64,000 nt of DNA from Butyrivibrio hungatei DSM 14810 (GCF_900143205.1 NZ_FRDH01000007.1:16683-80682), one strand, 5' to 3'; counted from the first letter of the stretch, positions 9,401 through 18,973 are shown. The notes: generated by a model from the sequence alone, not told the origin. Translations and numbers: made by a program.

Positions 9401-9552
9401 TATATAATAATCTTTTTCCTGCTTCCAAGGAGCTTTGCTCCGCTGATAATAAGAAGAACTCCAGCAGCAATACCTGCTACTATTGAAATAACACCAAATG
9501 CGATATTAACTGCGCCTGTGCTACCTAATACTTTGTATGTATGTTCGTCCAT
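9400..9552 (-). CDS. 50-residue single-helix membrane protein
   Basis: A short gene starting with ATG at 9552, with a near-perfect AGGAGG site seven bases upstream. It encodes MDEHTYKVLGSTG followed by one hydrophobic helix of about 25 residues and a basic SRKK tail. The stop shares one base with the next start (TAATG), showing translational coupling to the three-helix protein. Position, ribosome site and coupling make it a real gene despite its size. Function unknown; it may form a complex with the next protein. Confidence 0.8.
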   Translation of the reverse strand: MDEHTYKVLGSTGAVNIAFGVISIVAGIAAGVLLIISGAKLLGSRKKIII

Positions 9553-9578
9553 TCGTAAACCTCCTACTTATCCTAATA

Positions 9579-10259
9579 TCAGTTCTTGGCACCGTACTCA
9601 GCATAGTACTCGTCAATAGCCTTCTTGATGTCCTTGTTCAAAAGAACTTCACCATCAATTGGTCTGTTATAAAGATAGCTTACTACATCATCCATTGTAA
9701 CAATAGCATGAGCACTAAAGCCATATCTTTCTTTGATCTCGTCAAGAGCGCTCATATCACTGTCCTGACCCTTTTCCTGTCTGTTAAGTGATACCATAAG
9801 TCCTTCGATATCGCAATCTGCCTGTTCCTGAATGATAGGCACAGTCTCTTCGATAGACTTACCTGATGTTGTAACATCCTCGATGATAAGAACTCTGTCG
9901 CCATCTCTAAGCTTTGATCCTAAAAGAATACCCTTATCGCCATGATCCTTGATCTCTTTTCTGTTGGAGCAATATCTGATCTCACGGCCATAGAGCTCGC
10001 TAATAGCCATTGACGTTGCTACTGCAAGAGGAATTCCCTTGTAGGCTGGTCCAAAGAGAACATCAAACTCAAGGCCAAATGTATCGTGGATAGCTCTTGC
10101 ATAGTAGTTGCCAAGTTTCTTGAGCTGAGAGCCTGTTACATAAGCTCCAGCGTTCATGAAAAATGGTGACTTACGTCCACTCTTAAGAGTGAACTCTCCA
10201 AACTTAAGGACATTGCTGTCCACCATAAATTCAATAAATTCTTCCTTGTATCTTTCCAT
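9579..10259 (-). CDS. pyrE: Orotate phosphoribosyltransferase
   Basis: Makes OMP from orotate and PRPP in pyrimidine synthesis. The PRPP-binding motif VLIIEDVTTSGKS is present, as are the GPAYKGIPLA loop and the KSGRKSPFF N-terminal motif. The frame extends 12 codons upstream, but the ATG at 10259 has a GGGAGGGAG site and gives a normal 226-residue enzyme. It lies 16 bp after pyrF. The two enzymes act one after the other. Confidence 0.97.
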   Translation of the reverse strand: MERYKEEFIEFMVDSNVLKFGEFTLKSGRKSPFFMNAGAYVTGSQLKKLGNYYARAIHDTFGLEFDVLFGPAYKGIPLAVATSMAISELYGREIRYCSNRKEIKDHGDKGILLGSKLRDGDRVLIIEDVTTSGKSIEETVPIIQEQADCDIEGLMVSLNRQEKGQDSDMSALDEIKERYGFSAHAIVTMDDVVSYLYNRPIDGEVLLNKDIKKAIDEYYAEYGAKN

Positions 10260-10275
10260 TTTTATCTCCCTCCCA

Positions 10276-11202
10276 TTACTTAGATGCAAGCGCATCTGCT
10301 ATATCTTTTTTCATATCAAGAACAGCACATCTGGCTGCTTCACCGACTCTACCGTCATTAAACTCTTTATAATTCTCACTCTTCCAGGCTGCGATGATGC
10401 CTCTTGAAGAATTAACGATAGCGCCAAGTCCATCTTTATTGAAGAAGTGTACCAGGTCTTTGCCCTTTCCACCCTGAGCGCCATAGCCAGGTACCAGGAT
10501 GTACGCATGTGGCATAATGCCACGAAGGACTTTACCCATCTCCGGATATGTTGCCCCGACAACGGCTCCTACGTTACTGTATGAGCCGTCCATAGACTCA
10601 AGCCCCCACTTTTCAACCTGTTCACCAACGTGCTCATAAAGTGGACGACCATCTATTATTCTATCCTGAAATTCACCACTTGATGGATTTGATGTCTTAA
10701 CCAGTACAAAAATACCTCTGTCTTCCTTGTTGCAGACAGAAATAAAAGGCTTTACACCGTCAGAACCAAGGTATGGATTAACTGTAGCAAAATCTTCGTC
10801 AAATCCTCTGTAAACCTTGTCACCAATCTTGGTACTACCAAGATGACCAACAGCATACGCCTCTGAAGTGGAGCCAATATCTCCTCTTTTGATATCTCCA
10901 ATTACTAAAAGACCTTTCTCTTTACAGTAATCAACAGTCTTTTTGAAGGTAATAAGTCCTGGAATGCCAAGTTCTTCGTACATTGCGATCTGTGGCTTAA
11001 CTGCTGGCACCAGGTCATAAATATTATCGATAATCTCTTTGTTGAACTGCCAAAAAGCCTCTGCAGCTCCCTCTAAATTCTCTCCTTTTTCCTGGAAACA
11101 CTTGGTCTTAACTGCCTCTGGAATAAAATCCAGCTTTGGGTCCAAACCCACCACAATAGGTGCGCCTGTATTAACTATCTTGTCTACTAACTTAGAGATC
11201 AT
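10276..11202 (-). CDS. pyrF: Orotidine-5'-phosphate decarboxylase (type 2)
   Basis: Converts OMP to UMP. At 308 residues it is the longer type 2 form. The N-terminus has VVGLDPKLDFIP, and the catalytic Asp-Lys array is in GDIKRGDIGST. The C-terminal phosphate-binding region has LVPGYGAQGG and VNSSRGI. It is followed after 16 bp by pyrE. The other pyr genes are not in this window. Confidence 0.96.
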   Translation of the reverse strand: MISKLVDKIVNTGAPIVVGLDPKLDFIPEAVKTKCFQEKGENLEGAAEAFWQFNKEIIDNIYDLVPAVKPQIAMYEELGIPGLITFKKTVDYCKEKGLLVIGDIKRGDIGSTSEAYAVGHLGSTKIGDKVYRGFDEDFATVNPYLGSDGVKPFISVCNKEDRGIFVLVKTSNPSSGEFQDRIIDGRPLYEHVGEQVEKWGLESMDGSYSNVGAVVGATYPEMGKVLRGIMPHAYILVPGYGAQGGKGKDLVHFFNKDGLGAIVNSSRGIIAAWKSENYKEFNDGRVGEAARCAVLDMKKDIADALASK

Positions 11203-11218
11203 TAAAACGTATCCTTCC

Positions 11219-11989
11219 TTATGTTACTTTGCCCGCTCTACCTCTGAAGAAATCATCTATTGCCGCGGTCAGTTTTTCCTTTGGCATGGACTTAAGAAGG
11301 TATTTTTCAGGCTTGAGTCTGACAACCTTCATAACACTTTCCTTATCATCCTTGGCTGTAAGAAAGATAACCGGCAGGTGTTTAAGTTTTTCGCTCTCGC
11401 GGATCTCCTTGAGCACTTCAGGTCCGTTCATGACTGGCATCTCATAATCAAGAAGCACCAGATCAACAGGATTTTGTGCTAAAAAGGATAATGCGATCTT
11501 ACCGGAACTAGCCATATAAACATGGTATTTAACTGACAACCATGTTCTCATCATTCTGAGCATAGCACCATCATCATCAACAATCAAAATCTTTTTTCTA
11601 AGATTTTCATCGACTTCGCTAAATTCCACAACAGAATCAAGCTGTGCTGCAAGAAGCTGCACATCTAAAGGACGAAGGTGGGTCTCCTGAACCTTTTCTT
11701 TGGCAATATAGGTCTGAGCTAATTCGAGCTCTTCATTATTACCTATAAGATATAGCATAAAACGTTCTGAGTCTATAGCTTCATTAAGATATTTAAAAAG
11801 ATCTACATAATCTTTTGTCAGATCGCCCAAATAAAGCAGATAGATCCTGGGTTTATTTTCTATCTGTTGAACATACTGTGGCAGTGGACTAGCACATACT
11901 ACAGAATAGTTCTCCTTTTCTAGTCCCTTTACTATAGCACCTACCATAAAGCTTTTTTCTTTACCAATAAGAAGTACGCTTTTTTCCAT
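11219..11989 (-). CDS. Response regulator with N-terminal pseudo-receiver
   Basis: A 256-residue protein. Residues 137-250 are a classical receiver: ILIVDDD, the phospho-acceptor Asp in LLDYEMPVMNG, the Thr in FLTAKDD and the Lys in YLLKSMP. Residues 1-125 look like a second receiver-like fold lacking those acidic residues. There is no DNA-binding domain, so output must come through partner proteins. It lies 29 bp downstream of the hybrid kinase gene and is its likely partner. pyrF begins 16 bp later. Confidence 0.85.
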   Translation of the reverse strand: MEKSVLLIGKEKSFMVGAIVKGLEKENYSVVCASPLPQYVQQIENKPRIYLLYLGDLTKDYVDLFKYLNEAIDSERFMLYLIGNNEELELAQTYIAKEKVQETHLRPLDVQLLAAQLDSVVEFSEVDENLRKKILIVDDDGAMLRMMRTWLSVKYHVYMASSGKIALSFLAQNPVDLVLLDYEMPVMNGPEVLKEIRESEKLKHLPVIFLTAKDDKESVMKVVRLKPEKYLLKSMPKEKLTAAIDDFFRGRAGKVT

Positions 11990-12018
11990 TAGGTATCCCT
12001 CTCAATCCGAACTTAATA

Positions 12019-15000
12019 TTACAATATCCTTAAAAGTCCATCCCTGTCAACTGCTGCCAAAAGACGTTTTACATCGTGGTATTTGTCGGCATATTCCTTA
12101 GGTATCTGGTACTCATCAAGCATATTCATAATGTCATCTGCACTATCAAAATAAGAAGCAGCAACAAATTCCTTCATAGAAAGGAATGCCCCCTCAAGCT
12201 CCTTAGGATCGATCAGTGGTTTGTCGCTATTATCCTCTTCAAACAAGGAGCCAAGCTTATTGATATAACTTCTGTATTGTTCGAGAAGCGAAGGTGTCAG
12301 TTTCTCGATCATTTCTACATCTTCTTTATTTCCGCATTCTTCCAGATACTCTGCTTTATCTGCAAGATCTAAAGCTCCTATGGCTCTTGCAGAGCTCTTA
12401 AGGCCATGCACATATATTGTATAGTTTTTGTAGTTCTTTTCATTAAAATATTTTTCAATAAGACCGGATCTTTCGTCTATGGCAAGTCTGAAGTCCTTCA
12501 TTACCTCTTTTGCCACCTCAGGAGATCCGCACCTCGAAATAGCAGTTTCGATGTCGATGCCATTTATCTTGAGAATGTCCTGCATTGCCTCTTTTTCTGT
12601 TTCCTGCTTTGGTGTTGTATCTTCTACGTAATCCTTGTCTCCAGGTTTTGTAACCTTATAGGAAGGTAGATAGCTCATTATCATCTCTTCAAGCTTGATT
12701 GGTTCTACCGGCTTGGACATATAGTTTGTAAAGCCCTCTTTATAGTACATTTCTCTGGATCCAGATACTGCATTTGCGGTAAGGGCAATGACTGGAACCT
12801 TTTTGTTTAAATTCTCCGGCATCTCTTCCATGGCGTGGAAGGTCTGAATTCCGTCCATTTCAGGCATTCTGTGATCAAGGAAGATTATGTCGTACTTGTT
12901 CTTTTTAACAAGATCAAGAGCCTCCATACCGCTGGTGGCCGTATCTACAACTATCTGAGTCTGCTTTAAGAGTCCCTCTACAACGGTGAGGTTTGTTCTG
13001 GTATCGTCTACTACCAGTATCCTTGCATCTGGCGCATGGAAGGTCTCATGATATTCATGCGCACTCTTTGCTGCATCCTCAAAGGCCTTAACAATATCGC
13101 CAACTGGCTCTGCATCCACTACTGTCTGTATTATGGTAAAAGAAAACTCGGAGCCCGCTCCATATTCGCTCTTGACCGAAAGCTTTGAATCCATAAGGTT
13201 AAGAAGGCTGTTAACAATGTTTATTCCAAGTCCGGTTCCTTCAATTGTTCTATTTCTCTTTTCATCGATTCTCTCAAAGGCCTGATCGAGCTTTTCTATA
13301 TCCTCTTCTCTGATTCCTATACCGGTATCTGTAACGCTTACAGCAAGGGCTATCTTCTCTTCATAAGAGTCTTCAGGGTTTTCTTCTAATACTCTTTCGT
13401 ATTTCACGTCTAAAGTAACGGAGCCGCGCTCTGTGTACTTGATAGCGTTTGTTATAAGGTTTATGATACACTGTTTGATCCTGACTTCATCGCCAAACAG
13501 GATGTGAGGAATATTTTCATCAACAAGAAGCTTGAGTTCAAGGTGCTTTTCACTTGCTTTGATGCTGGCCATATTGATGATATCGTTGATAAGTGACCTT
13601 ACATCATACTCTACAGGTATGATCTCCATCTTGCCTGCTTCAATCTTGGAAAAATCTAGGATATCGTTTATAAGTGCCAAAAGAGTCTTACCAGAACTCT
13701 GAATGTCCTTGGCATATTCAAGAACCTTTTCATTTGTGGTCTCTCTAAGGATCATCTCGTCAAAACCAAGAACTGCGTTGATAGGCGTTCTGATTTCATG
13801 GGAGATGTTAGAAAGAAATCTTGACTTAGCCTCATTTGCACTCTTTTCCATATTGAGCTGATCTTCAATACTCTGCCTTGTTTTAACTAGCTCGATATAT
13901 TCCATAAGTCTGTAAAACGTCAGGTCCACTGCGTGATACAAGTCTTCTATCTCATCATTTGTATCAATCTGAAGTTCATGTACTTCACGTACTTTTTTAT
14001 CAATATCTATCTCTTTTGAATTATAAATATCTGAAACTGCCTTAGATAGCGCTCTTATAGGCCTTGCTATTCGCCTCTGGGCATATCCGTTAAAGAATAC
14101 CGCAAGTGGTATAACGATAATGGATATGAGCATAGCTAGCTTGACGCTAAATTCCGAGCTAAGAACCTGGTAATTAACGCTACCTCCTAGTTGTTGTACA
14201 AAGCCATCAGAGTCAGCAGTACCGCCTTCTAAGACCTCGATACTAACTAAGCTTTCAAGCTTTTCAGCGTTCGTAGCATGTTCCCATGACCTTTGTTCTA
14301 AAGAATTGTTAGTGCTGGAATTAGCCACTTTCATTGTAGGAATAAGTGTATTAGAAGCAAGCTCAGCTGAGATTCCAAGAATGATAGCTTCAAAAACAAT
14401 GATCTGCATCACTACTGCTCCGATCTTGGACCTTCGCTCAACTTCGTATCTTTCATCTTCACTTAAAAATTCCGGTTTAACATAAAACTTTCCATTTCCA
14501 AATAGGAGCTTCTTTTCCGGAGTAAGCTTTTTAAATACCAAATAGACAATAAAGCAACCAATAAGACAACCTGGTGCCTCATTTAAAAAATATGTTACAT
14601 AGTATTGGAATGGGACTGACGACACATCTATTCCTGCTAAAAGAAACAGGAGGATGCCCCAGAAATCTCCACTTATGAGCTGCAAGATAACAGACACCAA
14701 TAGAGTTTTGTATACACTTGAAAAGAATTTTTTCCTGGCCATAAAATCTACAACACAGGCCAGAATAAGATAAACGAACACAAGATATGAAAAGCTGCTG
14801 TATACAATAGATCTGTACAAAAAGACCAGTAACACGCTGACCATTCCGGGAACAGCTCCGCCTAGAGCTGTCACCGTTATGATCGGTATGTATTTGAAAG
14901 CATAGAATATACCCGCAAAGGCCTGGTTCATGTCCTCTACATGAAAAATGTGCTTACTATAAAAGATAGTAAGAATAGACGAGATACCTATCATGCATAA

Positions 15001-15042
15001 CTGAACATAAACCGATAATGGTAATTTTTTTATTCTTCTCAT
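12019..15042 (-). CDS. Hybrid sensor histidine kinase with receiver and HPt domains
   Basis: A 1007-residue membrane kinase. Five or six helices fill the first 180 residues. Two more flank an outside loop of about 70 residues, and a HAMP-like linker follows. HisKA shows NISHEIRTPINAVLGF, and the ATPase region has the N box NLITNAIKYTE and the GTGLGINIV G box. The receiver has phospho-Asp in FLDHRMPEMDG. A C-terminal HPt domain carries HGLKSSAR. All parts of a four-step phosphorelay are on one chain, so the next gene's receiver may be the final acceptor. The start directly abuts the hydrogenase stop. The signal sensed is unknown. Confidence 0.92.
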   Translation of the reverse strand: MRRIKKLPLSVYVQLCMIGISSILTIFYSKHIFHVEDMNQAFAGIFYAFKYIPIITVTALGGAVPGMVSVLLVFLYRSIVYSSFSYLVFVYLILACVVDFMARKKFFSSVYKTLLVSVILQLISGDFWGILLFLLAGIDVSSVPFQYYVTYFLNEAPGCLIGCFIVYLVFKKLTPEKKLLFGNGKFYVKPEFLSEDERYEVERRSKIGAVVMQIIVFEAIILGISAELASNTLIPTMKVANSSTNNSLEQRSWEHATNAEKLESLVSIEVLEGGTADSDGFVQQLGGSVNYQVLSSEFSVKLAMLISIIVIPLAVFFNGYAQRRIARPIRALSKAVSDIYNSKEIDIDKKVREVHELQIDTNDEIEDLYHAVDLTFYRLMEYIELVKTRQSIEDQLNMEKSANEAKSRFLSNISHEIRTPINAVLGFDEMILRETTNEKVLEYAKDIQSSGKTLLALINDILDFSKIEAGKMEIIPVEYDVRSLINDIINMASIKASEKHLELKLLVDENIPHILFGDEVRIKQCIINLITNAIKYTERGSVTLDVKYERVLEENPEDSYEEKIALAVSVTDTGIGIREEDIEKLDQAFERIDEKRNRTIEGTGLGINIVNSLLNLMDSKLSVKSEYGAGSEFSFTIIQTVVDAEPVGDIVKAFEDAAKSAHEYHETFHAPDARILVVDDTRTNLTVVEGLLKQTQIVVDTATSGMEALDLVKKNKYDIIFLDHRMPEMDGIQTFHAMEEMPENLNKKVPVIALTANAVSGSREMYYKEGFTNYMSKPVEPIKLEEMIMSYLPSYKVTKPGDKDYVEDTTPKQETEKEAMQDILKINGIDIETAISRCGSPEVAKEVMKDFRLAIDERSGLIEKYFNEKNYKNYTIYVHGLKSSARAIGALDLADKAEYLEECGNKEDVEMIEKLTPSLLEQYRSYINKLGSLFEEDNSDKPLIDPKELEGAFLSMKEFVAASYFDSADDIMNMLDEYQIPKEYADKYHDVKRLLAAVDRDGLLRIL

Positions 15043-16512
15043 TTAATGTCCATCCCTGTGCATTGAAAACTTGTCCATTGGGTAATTTTTCAGGTTATCT
15101 AATACTTTTCTTTCATCCGCCTTGGCAAGAAGTGTTTCTCTCGCCTTATTTATTTCTGAAATATGCTTATGTTTTGACGGTCCTCCTACACATCCTCCTG
15201 GGCAAACCATACCTTCTATGAAGTCTTCAGGTAATTTGCCAACTTTTAATAATGTGAGTGCCTTCTTACACTCAGCTCCTCCCGCTGCACGAAGAAGTTT
15301 TATTCCGGAAGTATCTTCCCCTCTCTCCTGCATGCACTCTATTACAGCATTTGCAACGCCGCCGCTTGTGGCAAAGCGTTTACCCCATATAGATGATTCC
15401 TGATATTCATCAGTGATCGGTTCAAAAGAGATATCTTTTGATCTCATCAGTGCTCTAAGTTCGCCGTAGGTCACAACATAATCTGCATTTCCAGGAACTG
15501 ACTTATCCTGAGACTCTGACTTTTTAGCGATACAAGGTCCTATAAATACTGTTACGCATCCTGGCCTTGTAGCCTTTAGATATCTAGAAATAGCGCACAT
15601 TGGTGAAACTGTTGTGGACATGTTGTCTCTGTACTGCTCTGGGAAATGCTTTTTTAGCATATTGATAAATGCCGGGCAGCAGGATGTCGTCATCTTGCGG
15701 CCGCTGTTGTATGCTTCGCTCCACTCTTCAGCTTCATAGGCCGCCGTCATATCTCCGCCAAGTCCAACCTCGACCATATCAGCAAAGCCAAGCTTTTGAA
15801 GTCCTACTTTTATGGAAGCCATGGAGATATCTTCACCAAACTGGCCTTCCGTAGCTGGTGCGCACATTGCAATTACTTCCTTGCCTGCCTTTATCTCTTT
15901 TATGATGTCAACCAGGAAGGTCTTACTTCCGATGGCTGCGAATGGACAACTGTGAATGCAGTGACCACATTGAATACATTTTTCTTCATCTATCTTACAG
16001 TAACCATATTCGTCGTAAGTAATAGCTCCAACAGGGCATGCCTTCTTACAAGGTCTCTCCAAATGAACAATAGCGCTGTAAGGACAAGCATTGGCACACA
16101 TTCCACATTCCTTACACTTAGCCGGATCAATGTGCATATGGGTATCGCCTGGAGTGATGGCTCCAAACTTACAGGAGTTAAGACAAGCCTTACCCATACA
16201 GAACCTGCAGTTATCAGTAACTGAATAAGCTGCAATAGGGCATTCATCACAAGCTGGATCTATAACCTGAACTATGTTAGTAGAATCCGGATTATAGGAC
16301 GGGCTTTTTGCCATTGCCAGCCTGATCCTCTGCCTTACGATCTCTCTTTCTTTGTAGATACAGCATCTGTATGATGGCTTGGGTCCTGGAATTATCTTTA
16401 AGATAAGTTCCTCGATGTGCTCTGGATCATTTTTGCCTTCCCACTCCAGTCTGCACACCTGCTCCATGATATTATGCTTGAACCTGTTCATACTTACGTC
16501 ATTGGTTACCAT
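15043..16512 (-). CDS. [FeFe] hydrogenase, monomeric group B type
   Basis: A 489-residue iron-sulfur protein. Cys-rich ferredoxin segments (CKECGMCANACP, CIQCGHCIHSCP and an upstream CDECP...CRFC cluster) precede an H-cluster domain. The H-cluster motifs differ from group A: TSCCPAF (P1), GPCIAKKSES (P2) and MVCPGGCVGGPS (P3), which fits group B. These enzymes are known from gut anaerobes and are poorly characterised; the redox partner and direction are unclear. It shares a tight gene string with an ABC importer upstream and a hybrid kinase directly downstream. Confidence 0.9.
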   Translation of the reverse strand: MVTNDVSMNRFKHNIMEQVCRLEWEGKNDPEHIEELILKIIPGPKPSYRCCIYKEREIVRQRIRLAMAKSPSYNPDSTNIVQVIDPACDECPIAAYSVTDNCRFCMGKACLNSCKFGAITPGDTHMHIDPAKCKECGMCANACPYSAIVHLERPCKKACPVGAITYDEYGYCKIDEEKCIQCGHCIHSCPFAAIGSKTFLVDIIKEIKAGKEVIAMCAPATEGQFGEDISMASIKVGLQKLGFADMVEVGLGGDMTAAYEAEEWSEAYNSGRKMTTSCCPAFINMLKKHFPEQYRDNMSTTVSPMCAISRYLKATRPGCVTVFIGPCIAKKSESQDKSVPGNADYVVTYGELRALMRSKDISFEPITDEYQESSIWGKRFATSGGVANAVIECMQERGEDTSGIKLLRAAGGAECKKALTLLKVGKLPEDFIEGMVCPGGCVGGPSKHKHISEINKARETLLAKADERKVLDNLKNYPMDKFSMHRDGH

Positions 16513-16532
16513 AAGAAATCTCCCCTGCTCTC

Positions 16533-17111
16533 TTACAAATTAACTACTCTGCCAAAATCAAAACCTTCGCCGCTATGTGACGTAATAACCAAAGGGCCAG
16601 AGCCCTGTTTATCTCTTATATATCTGATGGCCTCTTCTTTACTTTTTTCATCAAGACCTGTAAGTGGCTCATCCATTATCAATATGTCATTTGGAATACA
16701 GCAAGCTCTTACAATGGCAACTTTCCTTCTTTGCCCCCCGGAAAGCTCCCTTACCGGCTTGTCCAAAACCTCTGCAGGTAGAAGTTTTTCAAGCTCTTCT
16801 CTTGCTGTTTCCTTAAATATCTTATGACTTACCATTGTCACATTTTCAACTGCCGTAAAATCATCGCAAAGCCTGTCTTCCTGAAATACAGTTCCTGACA
16901 CGATGTAAGGATACTTGTAATCACCAAGGAGCTTCACGCTTCCTTCATCCGGCTTATCAAGTCCAAGAATTATCCTGATAAGTGTTGTCTTACCGCAACC
17001 CGAAGGACCTGCAATGATGTAGCTGTGCTCTGATTCAATATCAAGACTAAAGTTATCCAGGACCTTTCTGCCATCAAAGGTCTTTGTAACGTCTTTTACC
17101 TCAATAGTCAT
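16533..17111 (-). CDS. ABC transporter ATP-binding protein (NitT/TauT type)
   Basis: A 192-residue ATPase with Walker A GPSGCGKTT, signature LSGGQRRK, Walker B DILIMDEP and switch His in ITSHSGE. It is about 50 residues shorter than usual importers of this class, with the loss at the C-terminus. Its ATG overlaps the permease stop (ATGA). With the permease it would form an SsuBC/ThiYX-like importer; no substrate-binding protein is next to it, so the substrate cannot be named. Confidence 0.9.
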   Translation of the reverse strand: MTIEVKDVTKTFDGRKVLDNFSLDIESEHSYIIAGPSGCGKTTLIRIILGLDKPDEGSVKLLGDYKYPYIVSGTVFQEDRLCDDFTAVENVTMVSHKIFKETAREELEKLLPAEVLDKPVRELSGGQRRKVAIVRACCIPNDILIMDEPLTGLDEKSKEEAIRYIRDKQGSGPLVITSHSGEGFDFGRVVNL

Positions 17112-17848
17112 GCCTTGCGCCCTCCCATAACATGTAATAACAGTAGCAATATCTTTTCACAGATAAAAGAAATAACTACTATCGCAATGGTCCAGGCAAA
17201 GAGCTCACCTGTCTCAAGGTATATCTTGGCGTTGTAAAGCCCATTTCCTATTGTTTCAAGGGGCTGACCGATGACTTCAGCGGCAATTCCGCTCTTGAAC
17301 GCCATTCCAATTGCCAGTTTAAAAGAGCTCTTAAAAAACGGTATGAGCTGTGGCAAGTAGATATATCTGATAACATTCCCCTCAGGCATTCTGAAGGTGT
17401 GTGCCATTTCAAGCAACTTGTGGTCTGTTGCATCAAATCCCTCAAGCGTACTGACATAAATGATTGGGAAGACCACCATAGCACTTATAAAGATAGAAAT
17501 ATTGCTGCTTCCAAGCCAAATGAGAAGAAGTATAACAAAGCTTGCTACAGGCACTGTCTTTAAAAGCCCCACAATTGGTCTTGCAAAATCTCTTACAAGT
17601 TCCTCCTTGTAAGCAAGGAATGAAAATACAATTCCAAGAACTGTTCCTATCACAAATCCCAATAATATGTGTCCAAGACTGCTGCCTACAGACGCCCAGA
17701 AGCTTTCGCTTCCTGATAGTTCAATTAACTTCTGCAATGTCTCAATCGGACCTGCCATAAGGATCTTATTATGTATGATAATTGCCACCAGCTGCCAGAT
17801 AACGATCCAGAAAAATACTGGCAAAGCCTTTTTGATTATTTTTTTCAC
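17108..17848 (-). CDS. ABC transporter permease (NitT/TauT type)
   Basis: A 246-residue inner membrane protein with about six helices and the EAA-type coupling loop near residues 145-175. It belongs to the SsuC/TauC/ThiX group. The start is a GTG at 17848 with a poor ribosome site; there is no convincing alternative, so the exact N-terminus is uncertain. It follows larB by 59 bp and overlaps the ATPase gene by four bases. Nitrate, sulfonate, thiamine-precursor or metal-chelate transport are all possible. Confidence 0.88.
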   Translation of the reverse strand: MKKIIKKALPVFFWIVIWQLVAIIIHNKILMAGPIETLQKLIELSGSESFWASVGSSLGHILLGFVIGTVLGIVFSFLAYKEELVRDFARPIVGLLKTVPVASFVILLLIWLGSSNISIFISAMVVFPIIYVSTLEGFDATDHKLLEMAHTFRMPEGNVIRYIYLPQLIPFFKSSFKLAIGMAFKSGIAAEVIGQPLETIGNGLYNAKIYLETGELFAWTIAIVVISFICEKILLLLLHVMGGRKA

Positions 17849-17907
17849 CCTGATGTACTCGTTTCTTTTGTTATGTTTTATATTTCTAGCCTTATTGGCT
17901 CCAATGC

Positions 17908-18678
17908 TTACTTATGATTTATCATGCTTGCAAGATATCCGGCGCCAAAGCCATTATCGATGTTCACCACGCTTACTCCGCTTGCGCAGGAATTAAGCAT
18001 TGATAAAAGAGCTGCAAGTCCTCCAAAAGCTGCGCCATAACCTACACTTGTCGGGACAGCAATAACCGGGCAATCCGCAAGTCCGCCGATCACACTTGCA
18101 AGAGCTCCTTCCATTCCTGCAATAGCTATGATCACGTTGGCGCTCATGATCTCATCCATAGCTTTTTTGTTGATAAGTCTATGAATGCCAGCTACACCAA
18201 CATCATAGAGCCTGACTACTTTATTTCCTAAAAACTCAGCTGTCTTTGCAGCCTCTTCTGCAACAGGAATATCGCTTGTTCCACCTGTTGCTACAACTAT
18301 CCTGCCAATGCCTTCAGCTGTATTTACCTGCTTACCTGCAACGGCCACCTTACTAAGTTCGTCATATGAGAAGTCTTCTATTTCACTTGTCATATTCTCT
18401 TTGAAATATTCAGAAGCTTCCTTACTCATGCGAGTGATAAGTACTCTTTCCTGACCATGAGCTAAGAGTTTTTTGGCAATCTCAACTATCTGCTCATTAG
18501 TCTTACCCTGACCATAGATCACTTCACCCTGTCCCTGCCGAAGACTCCTGTGAAAATCCGGTCTGGCAAATCCCATATCTTCAAATGGTGCTTCTTTTAA
18601 CTTGAGAACAGCCTCTTCTATGCTAGTTTCTCCGTTCTTAACTTCGCATAAAAGCTGCTCAATATCTTTCTCTACCAT
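17908..18678 (-). CDS. larB: Nickel-pincer cofactor synthesis protein LarB
   Basis: LarB is an AIR-carboxylase-like enzyme that carboxylates and hydrolyses nicotinate adenine dinucleotide, the first step to the nickel pincer nucleotide of lactate racemase-type enzymes. The 256-residue protein has the RPDFHR N-terminal region, VATGGTSDIPVAEEAA, DVGVAGIHR and GMEGALASVIGGL. The PurE-like fold is seen from about residue 120. No larA, larC or larE is within the window, so it stands alone next to an ABC importer. A sigma-A-like promoter is visible upstream. Confidence 0.92.
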   Translation of the reverse strand: MVEKDIEQLLCEVKNGETSIEEAVLKLKEAPFEDMGFARPDFHRSLRQGQGEVIYGQGKTNEQIVEIAKKLLAHGQERVLITRMSKEASEYFKENMTSEIEDFSYDELSKVAVAGKQVNTAEGIGRIVVATGGTSDIPVAEEAAKTAEFLGNKVVRLYDVGVAGIHRLINKKAMDEIMSANVIIAIAGMEGALASVIGGLADCPVIAVPTSVGYGAAFGGLAALLSMLNSCASGVSVVNIDNGFGAGYLASMINHK

Positions 18679-18713
18679 TAACCTAATTCCTTTTTACCGC
18701 AAAGTTTCCACTA

Positions 18714-18742
18714 ATAATATTTTATCATAATAGAGTCCACAA
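18714..18742 (-). promoter_or_regulatory. Probable sigma-A promoter of larB
   Basis: On the minus strand TTGTGG (18742-18737) and TATTAT (18719-18714) are separated by 17 bases, about 36 bp upstream of the larB start. The -35 box differs from consensus at the end. The CATG array 1 begins about 70 bp further upstream. Confidence 0.5.
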
Positions 18743-18805
18743 AACATCTACATTATTGTTATTTTGCGGTATGCTTACGCGGTGTTTTCCCTCTTGTTTT
18801 CTCTC

Positions 18806-18973
18806 ACGGCATGTCATTTTCCGTATTTCCACATTTAGACATGCCATTATCTTGCTTTTTTCTTCTTATCAGCATGCCTTATCCTCATATTTCACAAATA
18901 CACATGCTTTCTTTTCTTCAAATGTCAATTTTTGGCATGCCTTTTTCTACTTTTAACCATATAAGCATGCCGC
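18806..18973. repeat. CATG array 1: six palindromic words, spacing 30/33
   Basis: Six words centred on CATG begin at 18810, 18840, 18873, 18903, 18936 and 18966. The spacings are 30, 33, 30, 33 and 30 bp. The words are GGCATGTC, GACATGCC, GCATGCC, ACATGC, GGCATGCC and AGCATGCC, in pyrimidine-rich spacers without conserved sequence. Mean spacing is about 31.5 bp, three turns of B-DNA. Two more arrays with the same plan are at 34836 and 36583. The weak open frames across it follow from the spacing being a multiple of three. Confidence 0.75.
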
